Shown: piece after piece, positions 24,279-33,657 of the stretch | Layout of the letters: each line of letters starts with the position of its first letter | Position numbering within the stretch: the stretch's first letter is position 1 | Assembly: GCF_026627445.1 (NCBI RefSeq) | Contig: NZ_JAPNLJ010000025.1 | Coordinates: 49,618-113,617 of the forward strand | From: Streptomyces sp. H27-H1 | GTDB taxonomy: Bacteria > Actinomycetota > Actinomycetes > Streptomycetales > Streptomycetaceae | DNA length: 64,000 nucleotides | Direction: 5' to 3' | Translations under genes and position numbers: made by a program | The notes under the pieces: generated by a model | The model's database searches: none | Seen by the model: only the letters and a program-made list of their open reading frames with translations | What the model was told of the DNA's origin: nothing

Positions 24279-24956
24279 TCAGGCAGCGAGCGCCCAGGGG
24301 TATGTGGGGGCATCGATGTGGAGAGCGGGTTGCGGCCCGCGCGGAACCTCGGGAGAAGCCATCCTGAGCAAGCCGCATGGCGACTTGTCGTGAGGAGGCG
24401 CGTGCGAGACGAACTCGTAGTTGTCGATCCCCAGAAGCCGGTCCAGGGCTCGTTGGATCTGTCGGCCTAGGCGGGCCAGCCGGCGGCCCAGCCGGGCGAG
24501 TTCGGCGTTCGACAGCTGTCGCAGGGTGCGAACCAGCTGCCCCTGGCCGACGCCGAATCCGTGCTGATGTAGATGCTCGTGCAGTGCCAGGCTGCCCGCT
24601 AGGCCCTGACTGTCCAGCGCACGACTTGAGGTTGCGGTGGCTGCCGGGCTCTGCGGACCACGAATGGTCCAACCCCGCCCTCGAAGATCACGAAGCCGGC
24701 GGTCAGTCAGCTCTGCCGCAACCGCACCACTACTGCGTTCCGTTGCAGCCAGCAGCCGAAGGGCATTGGTGCGCCGACCTGTGCCGGGTGGGCCGCTGAC
24801 CACGAGCACCGGTTGCGTGGAGAGCCAGAGGGCGGCCCTGACGACGGGTGGCTGTTGTGCGTCTGCCCAATCCGGCTGAAGCCGGAGCGGAGCAGCACAG
24901 CCCTCAGCGGCCCTGATGGGCACTCCCTGGTCGGCGTGAGGGCCGTGATCGGTCAC
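24279..24956 (-). CDS. P-loop-containing hypothetical protein
   Basis: Encodes 225 aa on the minus strand. Residues ~50-65 read VLVVSGPPGTGRRTNAL, a Walker A-like P-loop with Arg in place of the usual Lys (GxxGxGRRT). No convincing Walker B was seen. The second half has a basic, leucine-rich helical stretch (LGRRLARLGRQIQRALDRLLG). It may be a degraded NTPase or a real inactive one. It sits with the small membrane protein gene in an inverted insertion between tail terminator and tail tube genes. Confidence 0.45.
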   Translation of the reverse strand: MTDHGPHADQGVPIRAAEGCAAPLRLQPDWADAQQPPVVRAALWLSTQPVLVVSGPPGTGRRTNALRLLAATERSSGAVAAELTDRRLRDLRGRGWTIRGPQSPAATATSSRALDSQGLAGSLALHEHLHQHGFGVGQGQLVRTLRQLSNAELARLGRRLARLGRQIQRALDRLLGIDNYEFVSHAPPHDKSPCGLLRMASPEVPRGPQPALHIDAPTYPWALAA

Positions 24957-25190
24957 AAGGCGATTCTAGCGGTCCAGCTCCATCAACTCGGATCGGATCC
25001 GAGCATCTTTCGGACACCGGTAGGCTGATCAGATACGGCCAGCCGGTGACCCCCGGCAGGTCTCACCCTTACCGCGGAGGCCACTCGCGGACGCCCAACC
25101 CGATGAACGGGTGGGCCGGTTCCCCGACATCGTCGAGGGACGGGGCCTCCCTAATGTGCGGCTGCCGTCCCGGAATCGGACAGCAGACCC

Positions 25191-25682
25191 TTGCAGATCC
25201 AGAAGTATTCGCGGCGCGGCATCACGCGCATCCTGTGGCTTAAGGCCGTCAAAGACACTGGCAACCTACCTACTCGGGCGGAGCTGACCGCCGGCACCGA
25301 CCTGACGGGCGCCATCGCGGCGATCGACGGCTGGTCGCTGTCGAACCAGGCGATCGAGACCCCGGACCTGGGCTCGACGTTCGAGTCGAAGATCCCCGGC
25401 ACTGATCAGGCGGATGACTCGTCCCTCGGGTTCTACGAGGACAAGGTCGCCGACGAGATTGAGCAGCTCCTGACGAAGGACTCCACCGGCTGGGTGGTGA
25501 TCCTCCGCAAGGGCGACATCCCCGCGAGCCGGTCCATGGATGTCTTCCCGGTGCGGATCGGCTCCCGGTCCCCGCAGTACTCCGTCGACAACGAGGCCGC
25601 CAAGTTCACGGTCGCGTTCTCGATCACGGAGAAGCCGCTCCAGGACGCGCCCGTGCCGCCTGCCACCCCGAAGACGCCGTAG
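25191..25682 (+). CDS. Major tail (tube) protein
   Basis: Encodes 163 aa from TTG 25191. YSRRGITRILWLKAV at the start, SLSNQAIETPDLGSTFESKIPG in the middle, and a strand-rich C-terminus (RSPQYSVDNEAAKFTVAFSITEKP) fit tail tube proteins of actinobacterial siphoviruses, which stack as hexamers to form the tail. Its place directly before the chaperone genes is standard. The plus-strand region 24957-25190 upstream probably carries its promoter. Confidence 0.75.
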   Translation: MQIQKYSRRGITRILWLKAVKDTGNLPTRAELTAGTDLTGAIAAIDGWSLSNQAIETPDLGSTFESKIPGTDQADDSSLGFYEDKVADEIEQLLTKDSTGWVVILRKGDIPASRSMDVFPVRIGSRSPQYSVDNEAAKFTVAFSITEKPLQDAPVPPATPKTP

Positions 25683-25798
25683 CTCCTCTTCCCCGAACTC
25701 CCGGCCGACCCTGCCGCGTCCCTGCGCCCATCCCTTGTTGGCGTGCGCACGACGCAGGCCCGGCCGGGCACCTCCCCCTCACCTTGGAGACTCCCCTG

Positions 25799-26380
25799 AT
25801 GTCCGGCACCACCACGCCCCCTGTCCCGCCCGAGCCTGCTGTTGCCCGTGATGCCCACTGGGCCAGCAAGCTCGCTCGTCTCCGTGCCCGACAGCTCCCG
25901 GAGCAGGTCCTCCAGTTGTGCGACGACGCGGCCACGCAGAAGCGTCTCGACCAGGCGAAGCTGAATCTGGCCCGTCTGCGCATGGCTGATGCGGAGACGG
26001 GCGGTGAGCAGACCGAACTTGAGGCGGCGCAGGCCGAGCTGGTCGCGGCGCAGGCCGCTTTCGACGAGGTGTCGGATCGTCTCGTGTTCAGGGCGCTGCC
26101 GCGTCCGGTCCTCGACGGGCTGATCCGGCAGAACCCTCCGACGGAGGACCAGGCGGAGAGCGGGGATGCCTGGAACCCCGAGAGCTTCCCGCCGGCGCTG
26201 GTGGCCGCTGCGCACATCGAGCGTGACGAGGACGGCCAGGTGGTGGAGGGCCTGACCGTGGAGGACGCGCAGGGCCTCCTGGACAGCTGGCCGATCGCGG
26301 AGGCTAACGCCCTCTTCGCTGCGGCCTGGCAGGCGCAGCAGATCAACCGGTCGACGGTCACGGAGCTGGGAAAAGGCTGA
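25799..26380 (+). CDS. Tail assembly chaperone G
   Basis: Encodes 193 aa from ATG 25799 (GGAG nine bases upstream). Helical, with a coiled-coil middle (QTELEAAQAELVAAQAAFDEV). It ends ELGKG followed by stop. Just before the stop lies the slippery heptamer G GGA AAA at 26368-26374 in the correct phase for a -1 shift into the next frame. Siphovirus G and GT chaperones coat the tape measure during tail assembly, and the two are made in a ratio set by this frameshift. Confidence 0.82.
   Translation: MSGTTTPPVPPEPAVARDAHWASKLARLRARQLPEQVLQLCDDAATQKRLDQAKLNLARLRMADAETGGEQTELEAAQAELVAAQAAFDEVSDRLVFRALPRPVLDGLIRQNPPTEDQAESGDAWNPESFPPALVAAAHIERDEDGQVVEGLTVEDAQGLLDSWPIAEANALFAAAWQAQQINRSTVTELGKG
26368..26374 (+). 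promoter_or_regulatory. -1 ribosomal frameshift slippery site
   Basis: GGGAAAA with the zero frame reading ctG GGA AAA matches the X XXY YYZ rule. Slippage back by one base enters an open frame running to 26757 without a stop. Six bases separate it from the zero-frame stop. Confidence 0.85.
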
Positions 26381-26757
26381 TCGCTGACGGTCAGCTCCGG
26401 GCCGAGCTGGAGGTGTGCGACCGGTACCGGATCTCGCACTCCTTCTTCCTCGGTGCCGGGGATGGCCGCTGGTCGGAGAGCGACCGGGCGAAGGCGCTCG
26501 CCTACGAGGCGTACCGGCGGAGCGTGTGCGAGCAGTGCGGCACGCGGGGCGCGGAGTGGGATGAGGAAGCGGGCGGAGACCGGCACGCCTACGTAAGCAC
26601 GACGGTCCGGTGCGTGGGCTGTGAGCTGATCGCCACGGAACAGCAGCAGGTACCGGACGGGCCGGACGGGTACGGCGTACGGATCGGGTTGATCTCCCGT
26701 GCTGCTGTCGAAGCGCAGGCCGGGGACCGTGCGGCGGGGAGCACTACGGTGGACTGA
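26374..26757 (+). CDS. Tail assembly chaperone T extension (GT fusion)
   Basis: This 127-residue frame has no good start of its own and is reached by -1 frameshifting from the upstream gene, giving a GT fusion of about 319 aa. It contains two Cys pairs, CEQC and CVGC, spaced like a zinc ribbon, and the stretch VCDRYRISHSFFLG. In lambda-like phages T contacts tail tube subunits, while G binds the tape measure. The zinc-ribbon-like motif is seen in the sequence; metal binding is inference. Confidence 0.78.
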   Translation, partial: RLIADGQLRAELEVCDRYRISHSFFLGAGDGRWSESDRAKALAYEAYRRSVCEQCGTRGAEWDEEAGGDRHAYVSTTVRCVGCELIATEQQQVPDGPDGYGVRIGLISRAAVEAQAGDRAAGSTTVD

Positions 26758-26850
26758 GTTGGACGTGCGGGCCGTTAGCGGCCCGCACGCACCGCTTGGG
26801 GGCGGTGGGGCGCACGAGGTAGGCGCGCGGGGAGTAAGGGCACCGGCCAG

Positions 26851-29800
26851 GTGTCGAGCTACACGCTCAGCGTGCAGATGCGCGCCGACGCGGCGCAACT
26901 GCTGTCCAGCATCCGGGGCGCCTCCGGCGCACTCCGGTCCCTCGGCCGCGATGTCGACTCGCTACACCGCACGCTCGGCCGTGTCGGCTCCGGCTCGGCG
27001 GGCCTGCGCGGGATCTCCACCGACGCTGACGGCGCCCGGCGTTCCCTTCGTCAGGTCGGCTCGGATGGCGACGCGTCGATGCGCCAGCTGCGGCGCGGTC
27101 TCATCGGCGCCCGGCAAGAAGCGCACCACCTGCGGAACCTGGTGGCCGGTGGCGGCTTCGTCGCCGGTCTCGCCGAGATTGCCCGCGAGGGCAACGAGTA
27201 CCAGCGCGCCATCCAGAAGTGGGGCGCGGTCACGAGCGCCTCCGGCCAGGAGATGGTCATGGCGGCCGCCAAGGCCCGTGAACTTGGCGCCGACCTGAAG
27301 ATCCCGGGCACGTCGGCTTCCAAGGCCGCGGCCGCCATGCTCGAACTCGCGAAGGCGGGCCAGACGAGCACCTCATCCATCGCGAACGCGCGGGCTGCGA
27401 TGCAGCTCGCGGCGGCCGACAACCTTTCGGCGGCCGACGCCGCCCGGTATCTCGGGGACGTGATGGACCAGTTCGGGCTGAGCTCGAACAATGCGGGCCG
27501 GGCCGCCGACGTCCTCGCGGCCGGCGCGAACGCGGCCTCCGGTGGCCTCCAGGACATCTACTACGCGATGTCCTACACGGGCCCGGTCGCCGCCCAACTG
27601 GGCATTTCTCTGGAGGACACAGCGGCATCCGTAGCGATGCTGGCCCGGTCGGGCATCCTCGGCTCCAAAGCAGGAACGTCGCTGCGGGGCATCTTCACGA
27701 ACCTGGCCGCGCCGACGAAGCGGATGAAGGAAGGCCTCGCCGAGCTCGGCATCGAGGCGTGGGACACGCAGGGCAACTTCAAGGGCCTGCGAACCGTCGT
27801 CGAAGGCTTCGAGAAGGCACAGCACCGCCTGAGTCAGCAGGACTTCACAGCCTCCCTGTCGAAGGTCGTCGGTAAGCCTGCGCTCGCCGGGGCGATGGCC
27901 CTCGCGCATCAGGGCGTCGAAAGCTTCGACCAGATGCGGACGGCAATCGGCCGTACCGGTGCGGCCGGTGAGATCGCCGCCTCCCAGACGAAGGGCCTCG
28001 CCGGTGCCCTCAACCAGCTGAAGAGTCAGGCGAAGAACTCCGGGCAGGTCCTGTATACGGCGGCCGCACCCGGCCTGGAGAAGCTCACCCGCCTCACCAC
28101 GAAGATGCTGAGCGCCGGAACCCCGGCAGTGGCCGGGGCCCTGGACTACCTCCACGACCTCTACACCCTGGCGAAGCCGTCCGCGTCGGCCGCCGCAGCC
28201 AAGGGACTGGGCGAGCTGTGGGATGCCGTCAGCAGCCTCGGCGGCCCAGCGAAGGACCTCGCGTTCGATGTCGCCGCCGCAGGACTAAACGTTCTGGTCA
28301 ACGTCGGCCGGGCTGGCGTCGACATCTTCAACAACCTAGTGGACGCGGCCCGGCCCGTCGCGGACGCCCTGGCCGAAGTCACCGATGAGAGCGGGGCCGG
28401 TGCGACGGCTCTGGACATCATCGTCACCGCGTTCAACCTGGCGAGCACTGCCGCCTCCGGCCTGTCCGGGGCCCTGGTGCCTATCGGTGCGGCGGTGGGC
28501 TGGCTGGTGCGCGGGTTCTCCGCGCTGCCGGGCCCCGTACAGACCGCGATCGTCGCCATGATGCTGGCCCGCCGTGTCGCACCGATGATGCAGAGCCTCG
28601 GCCAGACGGTCTCGGGCCCGGTCGTCGGCGCCTACCGGTCGTGGGGCGACCAGATGCGCGTGCAGGCCAGCCTGGCCGCCGCGCAAGGGCAGTCCGTGGG
28701 CCGGATCGGACAGGCACTCGCCGTCCTCCAGACCCGTATCCCGATCGTCGGGCAGATGTCGGCCGCGTTCCGGTCCGCAGAGGGACCGGCCTCCGGCCTG
28801 GCGCGCTCGATCGGTGTCGGTCTCGGTGGGGCCGCCCGCGGCCTGATGGGTGCGCTCGGCGGGCCGTGGGGCGTAGCGATTGCCGCCGCTGGTGTTGGCC
28901 TGTCGATGCTGGCCTCCCACCAACAGAAGGCGGCGCAGGCGGCAGCCGAACACCAGTCCCGCATCAGCAGCCTCTCGCAGGCCCTGCGCGACTCCAACGG
29001 TGCGATCACCGAGAGCGTGCGCGGCGCGGCAGCTCAGGCCGTGATGGACGCGAAGGTCTTCGACGGGAAAGCCCGCCTGGTCGACGTGATGTCGAAGGCG
29101 GGGGTGAACACCCGCCAGCTCACCGACGCCTACCTCGGGCAGGACGGCGGCCTCAACGCCCTCCAGAAGCGGCTGAAGGAAACTGCGGACGCCAGCCGGG
29201 AAATGATCGTCACCAACGGTGGCGCCGCCATGACCTACACGACCCAGGGTTTCGCCTACGCGAAGGCAGCCGACGCGATCGGCTCAGTCAAGGGCGAGAT
29301 GTCCCAGGCCGTGAAGGACGCGAAGGACCTTGCCGACGCCACCGGGTCCGGTGCGAAGTCGGCGGCCGACTCTGTCGGCCCGTTCGGGAAGTTCTCCGAC
29401 GCGATGCGCCGCCTGTCGGACTCCACAGCTGATGCGGACACCCGTGCCCGTGCGCTGCACGACGCGCTGAACATCCTCGCCGGCGGGTCGGTGAACCTGT
29501 CGGCGGCCGAGGCCCGGCTGAACCGGCAGATCTCCGACGCGAACGAGGCGTTCAAGGGCGGCGTGGACCATGCGCAGGGGTACGGCAAGGTCCTGCTGAA
29601 CATGGACGGGTCTCTGTCCACGGTCACCCGCAACGGTCAGAAGCTTTTCGATGTCCTGCAAGGACTGTCCACGAACAGTGCGGACGCCGCCTTGGCCGCC
29701 TACCAGTTCGCGGAGGCCAACGGGAAGACCGTCCCGGAGGCGTTGCAAGCGGCGCAGAAGCAGATGCAATCCGCCCGCGAGTCCGCGATCTCTACCGCTG

Positions 29801-31806
29801 AGGGCTTCGGGCTGACCGCAGAGCAGGCGGGGAGGCTGGCCGATGCGGCGGGCCTGGTGCCAGAGCAGGTGTCGATCCTCCTCCAGACCGCCGGCATGGA
29901 TGCGTCGATGTCCGAGCTGATCGCCGTGCAGCAGGCGCTGAAGGCGACACCAGACCACAAGACGGTGACGATCGCGACGCTCTCGAACGAGGCTCGTGAG
30001 GACCTGAAGAAGCTCGGGTTCTCCATCACCGACCTGAAGGACCGGCGGGTGCAGGTGACCGCGCCCACGGACTTGGCGCGCACCGACCTGGACGCGCTGA
30101 TCGCGAAGATCAGTCAGACCCCCGGCGCGAAGCACGTCGCCGTGTCCTCATCGACGGCGGAAACGATCGCGAGCCTGGAGAACGTCAAGACGGCGATCGC
30201 AGGCGTTCCCGGCGGCAAGTCCATCGTCATGAGCGCGCCGACGGAGACAGCACGGCAGGAGCTGGTGAACCTCGGGTTCTCCATCGATGCGGTGCCGGGC
30301 AGCAAGAACGTGTCGGTGACCGTGCCGACGGGGTCGGCGACGAGCGGGGCCGCCACCATCCAGGGCGCCATCAACTCGATCTACGGGCGCACCGTGACGG
30401 TGACCACCGTCCACAACGACATCTTCCGGACGTCGCAGGAGCGTGGCCCGGGCCCGTGGGCCGATGGCTACCGCTTCGCGAGCGGCGGCATCCTCACGTA
30501 CGCGTCGGGCGGCGTCCGGGAGAACCACGTCGCACAGATCGCGCGCGGCGGCGAATGGCGGGTGTGGGCGGAAGACGAAACCCAAGGTGAGGCGTACATC
30601 CCCTTCGCGTCGGGCAAGCGGGCCCGGTCCAAGTCGATCCTGGACCAGGTGGCGCGCCGCTTCGGCGGCGAGGTCACCTACAACGCGTCCGGTGGGCTGT
30701 CCGACTGGTCCTACCAGGCGCTCGGCGGCTCCGGGTTCTCCGTCAGCGATGTCGTCTCCAAGTCGAAGAAGAAGCAGGGCGACAAGGAAGTCTTCGACCT
30801 CGGCCTGTTCGAGTCGAACCTGCGCAGTTCGGTATCCACGGCGCAGTCCTGGCGGTCCAACCTGACCACCGTCGCCCAGCGTGCCGGCACGGATGTGGCC
30901 AAGGCGTTGGAGGACATGGGGGACGACGGCGTTGAGCTGACGCGGAAGATGGCCACCGGGTCGACGCGCTACGTGCAGGACATGGCGGACCAGCTGAAGA
31001 AGCTTTCCGCGACCGCGCGGGCCAGCTTGGCCGACTACACGGCGCAGCTCCAGAACGCGGTGAAGGACAACACCGCGTTCCAGAGCGCGCTGACGCAGCT
31101 GGCGACGAGCGGGTTCGGTGCGCTCGCGGAGCGCCTGGCGAAGCAGAACGACGGGAGCGCGGAGACCCTCGCCCAGGAGGCGGTTCGGGACCGGGGCAAG
31201 GCGGAGAAGGCGAACGCTGCTGCGGAGGCGGCGGGTAAGTCCCTCGACGGGGAGCAGCTGACCGACCTGGTGAAGCTGATCGGCGCGCTCAGCGCCGGCC
31301 GCGGTATCCACGACGTCGCGGACCAGACGGGGCTGGGCGAGGACCGGCTGATCGAGGTCGCCAACCTTGCGGCTTCCCAGCTGCGGGGTACCGGCGCGCG
31401 GGGTGAGCGGTTCCTCGCGGACCTGGTGAAGGCGAACCGTGGGCTGGCCTACGCGAACGGCGGTATCTGGGAGCCGGGCGTGTACGGCGGCGCCGGGGCC
31501 ACCAAGGGCCTGATCAAGTTTGCTGAGCCCGAAACCCGAGGCGAGTCGTACATCCCGCACTCGGCGGCGAAGCGCGGCAGAGCCACGGCCGTACTCGGAG
31601 CGACAGCAGGAAAGTTCGGGTACGGGCTGGTGCCCCGCAAGCTCGTGGATGCCGGGAGTGGCCATGCGCAGGTCGTGGTGGTGCAGCAGTCCCCCGCGAT
31701 CGGCACGCAGACCATCAACGTGTCGAACAGCCCGGCCTCCGCGAACGACATCGCCGCGTCCATGGCCTACCAACTGCGCCGGGCGCAGCGCGGAGGTCTG
31801 CGATGA
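26851..31806 (+). CDS. Tail tape measure protein
   Basis: Encodes 1651 aa from GTG 26851, the longest gene of the phage block. It has an N-terminal helical coat-like region (MSSYTLSVQMRADAAQLL), the TP901-type core with AAAMLELAKAGQTS and GLSSNNAGRAADVLAAGANAA (residues ~150-240), and hydrophobic segments around residues 520-580 and 660-690. Late in the protein two similar glycine-rich modules occur (FASGG...ETQGEAYIPFASGKRARS and YANGG...ETRGESYIPHSAAKRGRA). It sets tail length, which at about 1.5 angstrom per residue suggests a tail near 250 nm. It overlaps the next gene by four bases (ATGA). Confidence 0.93.
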   Translation: MSSYTLSVQMRADAAQLLSSIRGASGALRSLGRDVDSLHRTLGRVGSGSAGLRGISTDADGARRSLRQVGSDGDASMRQLRRGLIGARQEAHHLRNLVAGGGFVAGLAEIAREGNEYQRAIQKWGAVTSASGQEMVMAAAKARELGADLKIPGTSASKAAAAMLELAKAGQTSTSSIANARAAMQLAAADNLSAADAARYLGDVMDQFGLSSNNAGRAADVLAAGANAASGGLQDIYYAMSYTGPVAAQLGISLEDTAASVAMLARSGILGSKAGTSLRGIFTNLAAPTKRMKEGLAELGIEAWDTQGNFKGLRTVVEGFEKAQHRLSQQDFTASLSKVVGKPALAGAMALAHQGVESFDQMRTAIGRTGAAGEIAASQTKGLAGALNQLKSQAKNSGQVLYTAAAPGLEKLTRLTTKMLSAGTPAVAGALDYLHDLYTLAKPSASAAAAKGLGELWDAVSSLGGPAKDLAFDVAAAGLNVLVNVGRAGVDIFNNLVDAARPVADALAEVTDESGAGATALDIIVTAFNLASTAASGLSGALVPIGAAVGWLVRGFSALPGPVQTAIVAMMLARRVAPMMQSLGQTVSGPVVGAYRSWGDQMRVQASLAAAQGQSVGRIGQALAVLQTRIPIVGQMSAAFRSAEGPASGLARSIGVGLGGAARGLMGALGGPWGVAIAAAGVGLSMLASHQQKAAQAAAEHQSRISSLSQALRDSNGAITESVRGAAAQAVMDAKVFDGKARLVDVMSKAGVNTRQLTDAYLGQDGGLNALQKRLKETADASREMIVTNGGAAMTYTTQGFAYAKAADAIGSVKGEMSQAVKDAKDLADATGSGAKSAADSVGPFGKFSDAMRRLSDSTADADTRARALHDALNILAGGSVNLSAAEARLNRQISDANEAFKGGVDHAQGYGKVLLNMDGSLSTVTRNGQKLFDVLQGLSTNSADAALAAYQFAEANGKTVPEALQAAQKQMQSARESAISTAEGFGLTAEQAGRLADAAGLVPEQVSILLQTAGMDASMSELIAVQQALKATPDHKTVTIATLSNEAREDLKKLGFSITDLKDRRVQVTAPTDLARTDLDALIAKISQTPGAKHVAVSSSTAETIASLENVKTAIAGVPGGKSIVMSAPTETARQELVNLGFSIDAVPGSKNVSVTVPTGSATSGAATIQGAINSIYGRTVTVTTVHNDIFRTSQERGPGPWADGYRFASGGILTYASGGVRENHVAQIARGGEWRVWAEDETQGEAYIPFASGKRARSKSILDQVARRFGGEVTYNASGGLSDWSYQALGGSGFSVSDVVSKSKKKQGDKEVFDLGLFESNLRSSVSTAQSWRSNLTTVAQRAGTDVAKALEDMGDDGVELTRKMATGSTRYVQDMADQLKKLSATARASLADYTAQLQNAVKDNTAFQSALTQLATSGFGALAERLAKQNDGSAETLAQEAVRDRGKAEKANAAAEAAGKSLDGEQLTDLVKLIGALSAGRGIHDVADQTGLGEDRLIEVANLAASQLRGTGARGERFLADLVKANRGLAYANGGIWEPGVYGGAGATKGLIKFAEPETRGESYIPHSAAKRGRATAVLGATAGKFGYGLVPRKLVDAGSGHAQVVVVQQSPAIGTQTINVSNSPASANDIAASMAYQLRRAQRGGLR

Positions 31807-32696
31807 CCATCGTGCTGAAGGACTTCCAGGTGGAGCTGGGCGGCGTCACCATCGGGCACGGCACACGGGTGCCGATCGCAGAGATCGAGGGCCTGGGCCG
31901 TGCCCCGGTGCGCGGGGACGTCGTGCCCCGCCCGGGTGCGGACGGGGCGTGGGCGGGCACCGACTGGTACGAGGCCCGGACGATCCGTATCGACTGCGGC
32001 ATCCGGACGCCCGGGGATCCGGCGGCCGGGGTGGAGATACTCTCCGACCTGCAAGAACTCGCTGACGCACCTGAGGCGCGTACGGCTCCGGGCGCAGTGA
32101 TGCCTCTGCGCATCCAGTGGCCCGGCCGCCAGACGCGTGTCCTGTTCGGACGGCTGCGGCGGGTCGATCCGTCGTGGGAGAACGCCGCCGTCGGTTGGAT
32201 ACCCCTGGACATCGAGTTCGTCGCTGTCGACCCCCGCTTCTACGCGGACACCACGTCCGCGCTGACGCTGTCGCTGTCCGCGAAGGGCCTCGGCGGGCTG
32301 AAGGCCCCCCTGGTCGCCCCCTTGAACACGGGCGTCTCACTCCCCGACGAGCGACGCGGCTGGGTCCGTAACGACGGCACCCTCCCGGCCTGGCCGACCC
32401 TGCGGATCACCGGTCCGTGCATCGACCCCCGCATCTACATGCCGAAGACGGGCCAGCTCCTCCAGCTGTCCGTGTCGCTGACCACCGGCGAGTACATCGA
32501 GATCGAGACCCGGCCCGGGACTCGGTGGGCGCTGCGCAACGGCGCCGAGAACGTGGCCACCGGCATGTCGACGGACTCCCGGCTGGACCGCTTCCAGATC
32601 CCGGTGGGGTCCACCGAGCTGTGGTGGACCGCCCGCGGCTACTCATCCGCCTCCCGCCTGTCGGTGACCTGGCGGGCCGCCTTCAAATCCCTGTAA
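31803..32696 (+). CDS. Distal tail protein (Dit-like)
   Basis: Encodes 297 aa and overlaps the tape measure gene by four bases. The N-terminal ~130 residues (VELGGVTIGHGTRVPIAEIEGLG, RTIRIDCGIRTPGDP) and strand-rich C-terminal domain with EYIEIETRPGTRWAL match siphovirus distal tail proteins, which form the ring joining tail tube and tip. A galectin-like C-terminal fold is usual in this family. Confidence 0.8.
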   Translation: MTIVLKDFQVELGGVTIGHGTRVPIAEIEGLGRAPVRGDVVPRPGADGAWAGTDWYEARTIRIDCGIRTPGDPAAGVEILSDLQELADAPEARTAPGAVMPLRIQWPGRQTRVLFGRLRRVDPSWENAAVGWIPLDIEFVAVDPRFYADTTSALTLSLSAKGLGGLKAPLVAPLNTGVSLPDERRGWVRNDGTLPAWPTLRITGPCIDPRIYMPKTGQLLQLSVSLTTGEYIEIETRPGTRWALRNGAENVATGMSTDSRLDRFQIPVGSTELWWTARGYSSASRLSVTWRAAFKSL

Positions 32697-32722
32697 CCCT
32701 CCTCTTCAAGGACTCCGCGCTC

Positions 32723-33655
32723 ATGACGCTGATCAACCCTCCTCTCCTCGTCCACGGCGGCACCCACGCGGCCAGGGCCTTCCGCATGATGGTGCGGGAC
32801 CTGAGCCACGGCGCTCAGGGCATCACGGAGTCGGACGACCTCAAGGTCACCCAGCTCGCCACGCCCGGCATCGGTGTTCGGGTCGGGGACGGCTCTGCGG
32901 TCATCCGCGGAGCCATGGCGTGGGGACAGGGCAGCTACACGCAGTACAACGTCGGCTTTCACAGCGTGCCGGTCGCCCCGACCGGGGTGTCCGCCCGTTC
33001 GGACCTGCTAGTGCTGCGTGTCGAGGACCCCGAATACGAGGGTGTTCGCAACCCGGAGAAGGACGACATCGGGTACTTCCACGTGATCCCCAATGTGACG
33101 GCGAACACCGTGAAGCCGCCCGCCGGGATGACGGCTGTCGCCCTCGCCCGGATCGACCTTCCGGCGAACGCCCGCGTCGTGACCGATTCGATGATCAAGG
33201 ATGTGCGGACCATCGCGAACCCGAGGCGGGAACGGCAGCTGCACACTGCCTCGCCGGGAGAGGATCAGAACTGGGCGGGGAACAAGGGCAGCTGGGCCGA
33301 CTGGCCGCTGGCCTCCCGCTTCGATGTCCGCGTGCCTGTGTGGGCGCGCCGGGCCCGCATCGTCATGACGGTCTCCGGGCTCCAGGTCATGGGGAGTATC
33401 TGGGGTTCCACCGCCTTCCGGCTCGGTGGCGTGCAGGGTCAGTCGATCCAGATCGACGACGGCAGCACGAAGGGCGACGGGTCTGTCCGTATCAACGCGA
33501 TCTCGGCGGACACCATCGACGTCCCGGCCGAAATGCGGGGCACCACGCAGCGTCTCCAGGGGCTGGTGTTCCTCACGAAGGACAACGCGGGCTCCCTGCA
33601 GGCCGACGTCGTGACGACGGTCATCGCGGACATCGAGTTCGAGGAGGGCATCTGA
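32723..33655 (+). CDS. Tail tip/baseplate protein
   Basis: Encodes 310 aa from ATG 32723 with AAGGA upstream. It starts LINPPLLVHGGTHAARAFRMMVRDL and continues as a strand-rich protein (GVRVGDGSAVIRGAMAWGQGSY...VALARIDLPANARVV). The C-terminal half (DVRVPVWARRARIVMTVSGLQ) looks like a beta-sandwich. No catalytic motif. Placement between Dit and the next tip gene suggests an upper baseplate or adsorption-apparatus subunit. Confidence 0.65.
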   Translation: MTLINPPLLVHGGTHAARAFRMMVRDLSHGAQGITESDDLKVTQLATPGIGVRVGDGSAVIRGAMAWGQGSYTQYNVGFHSVPVAPTGVSARSDLLVLRVEDPEYEGVRNPEKDDIGYFHVIPNVTANTVKPPAGMTAVALARIDLPANARVVTDSMIKDVRTIANPRRERQLHTASPGEDQNWAGNKGSWADWPLASRFDVRVPVWARRARIVMTVSGLQVMGSIWGSTAFRLGGVQGQSIQIDDGSTKGDGSVRINAISADTIDVPAEMRGTTQRLQGLVFLTKDNAGSLQADVVTTVIADIEFEEGI

Positions 33656-33657
33656 CC

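Noticed and set aside
30148..31773. 541-codon frame on - strand opposite the tape measure
   Set aside because: No motif, and composition typical of antisense high-GC frames.
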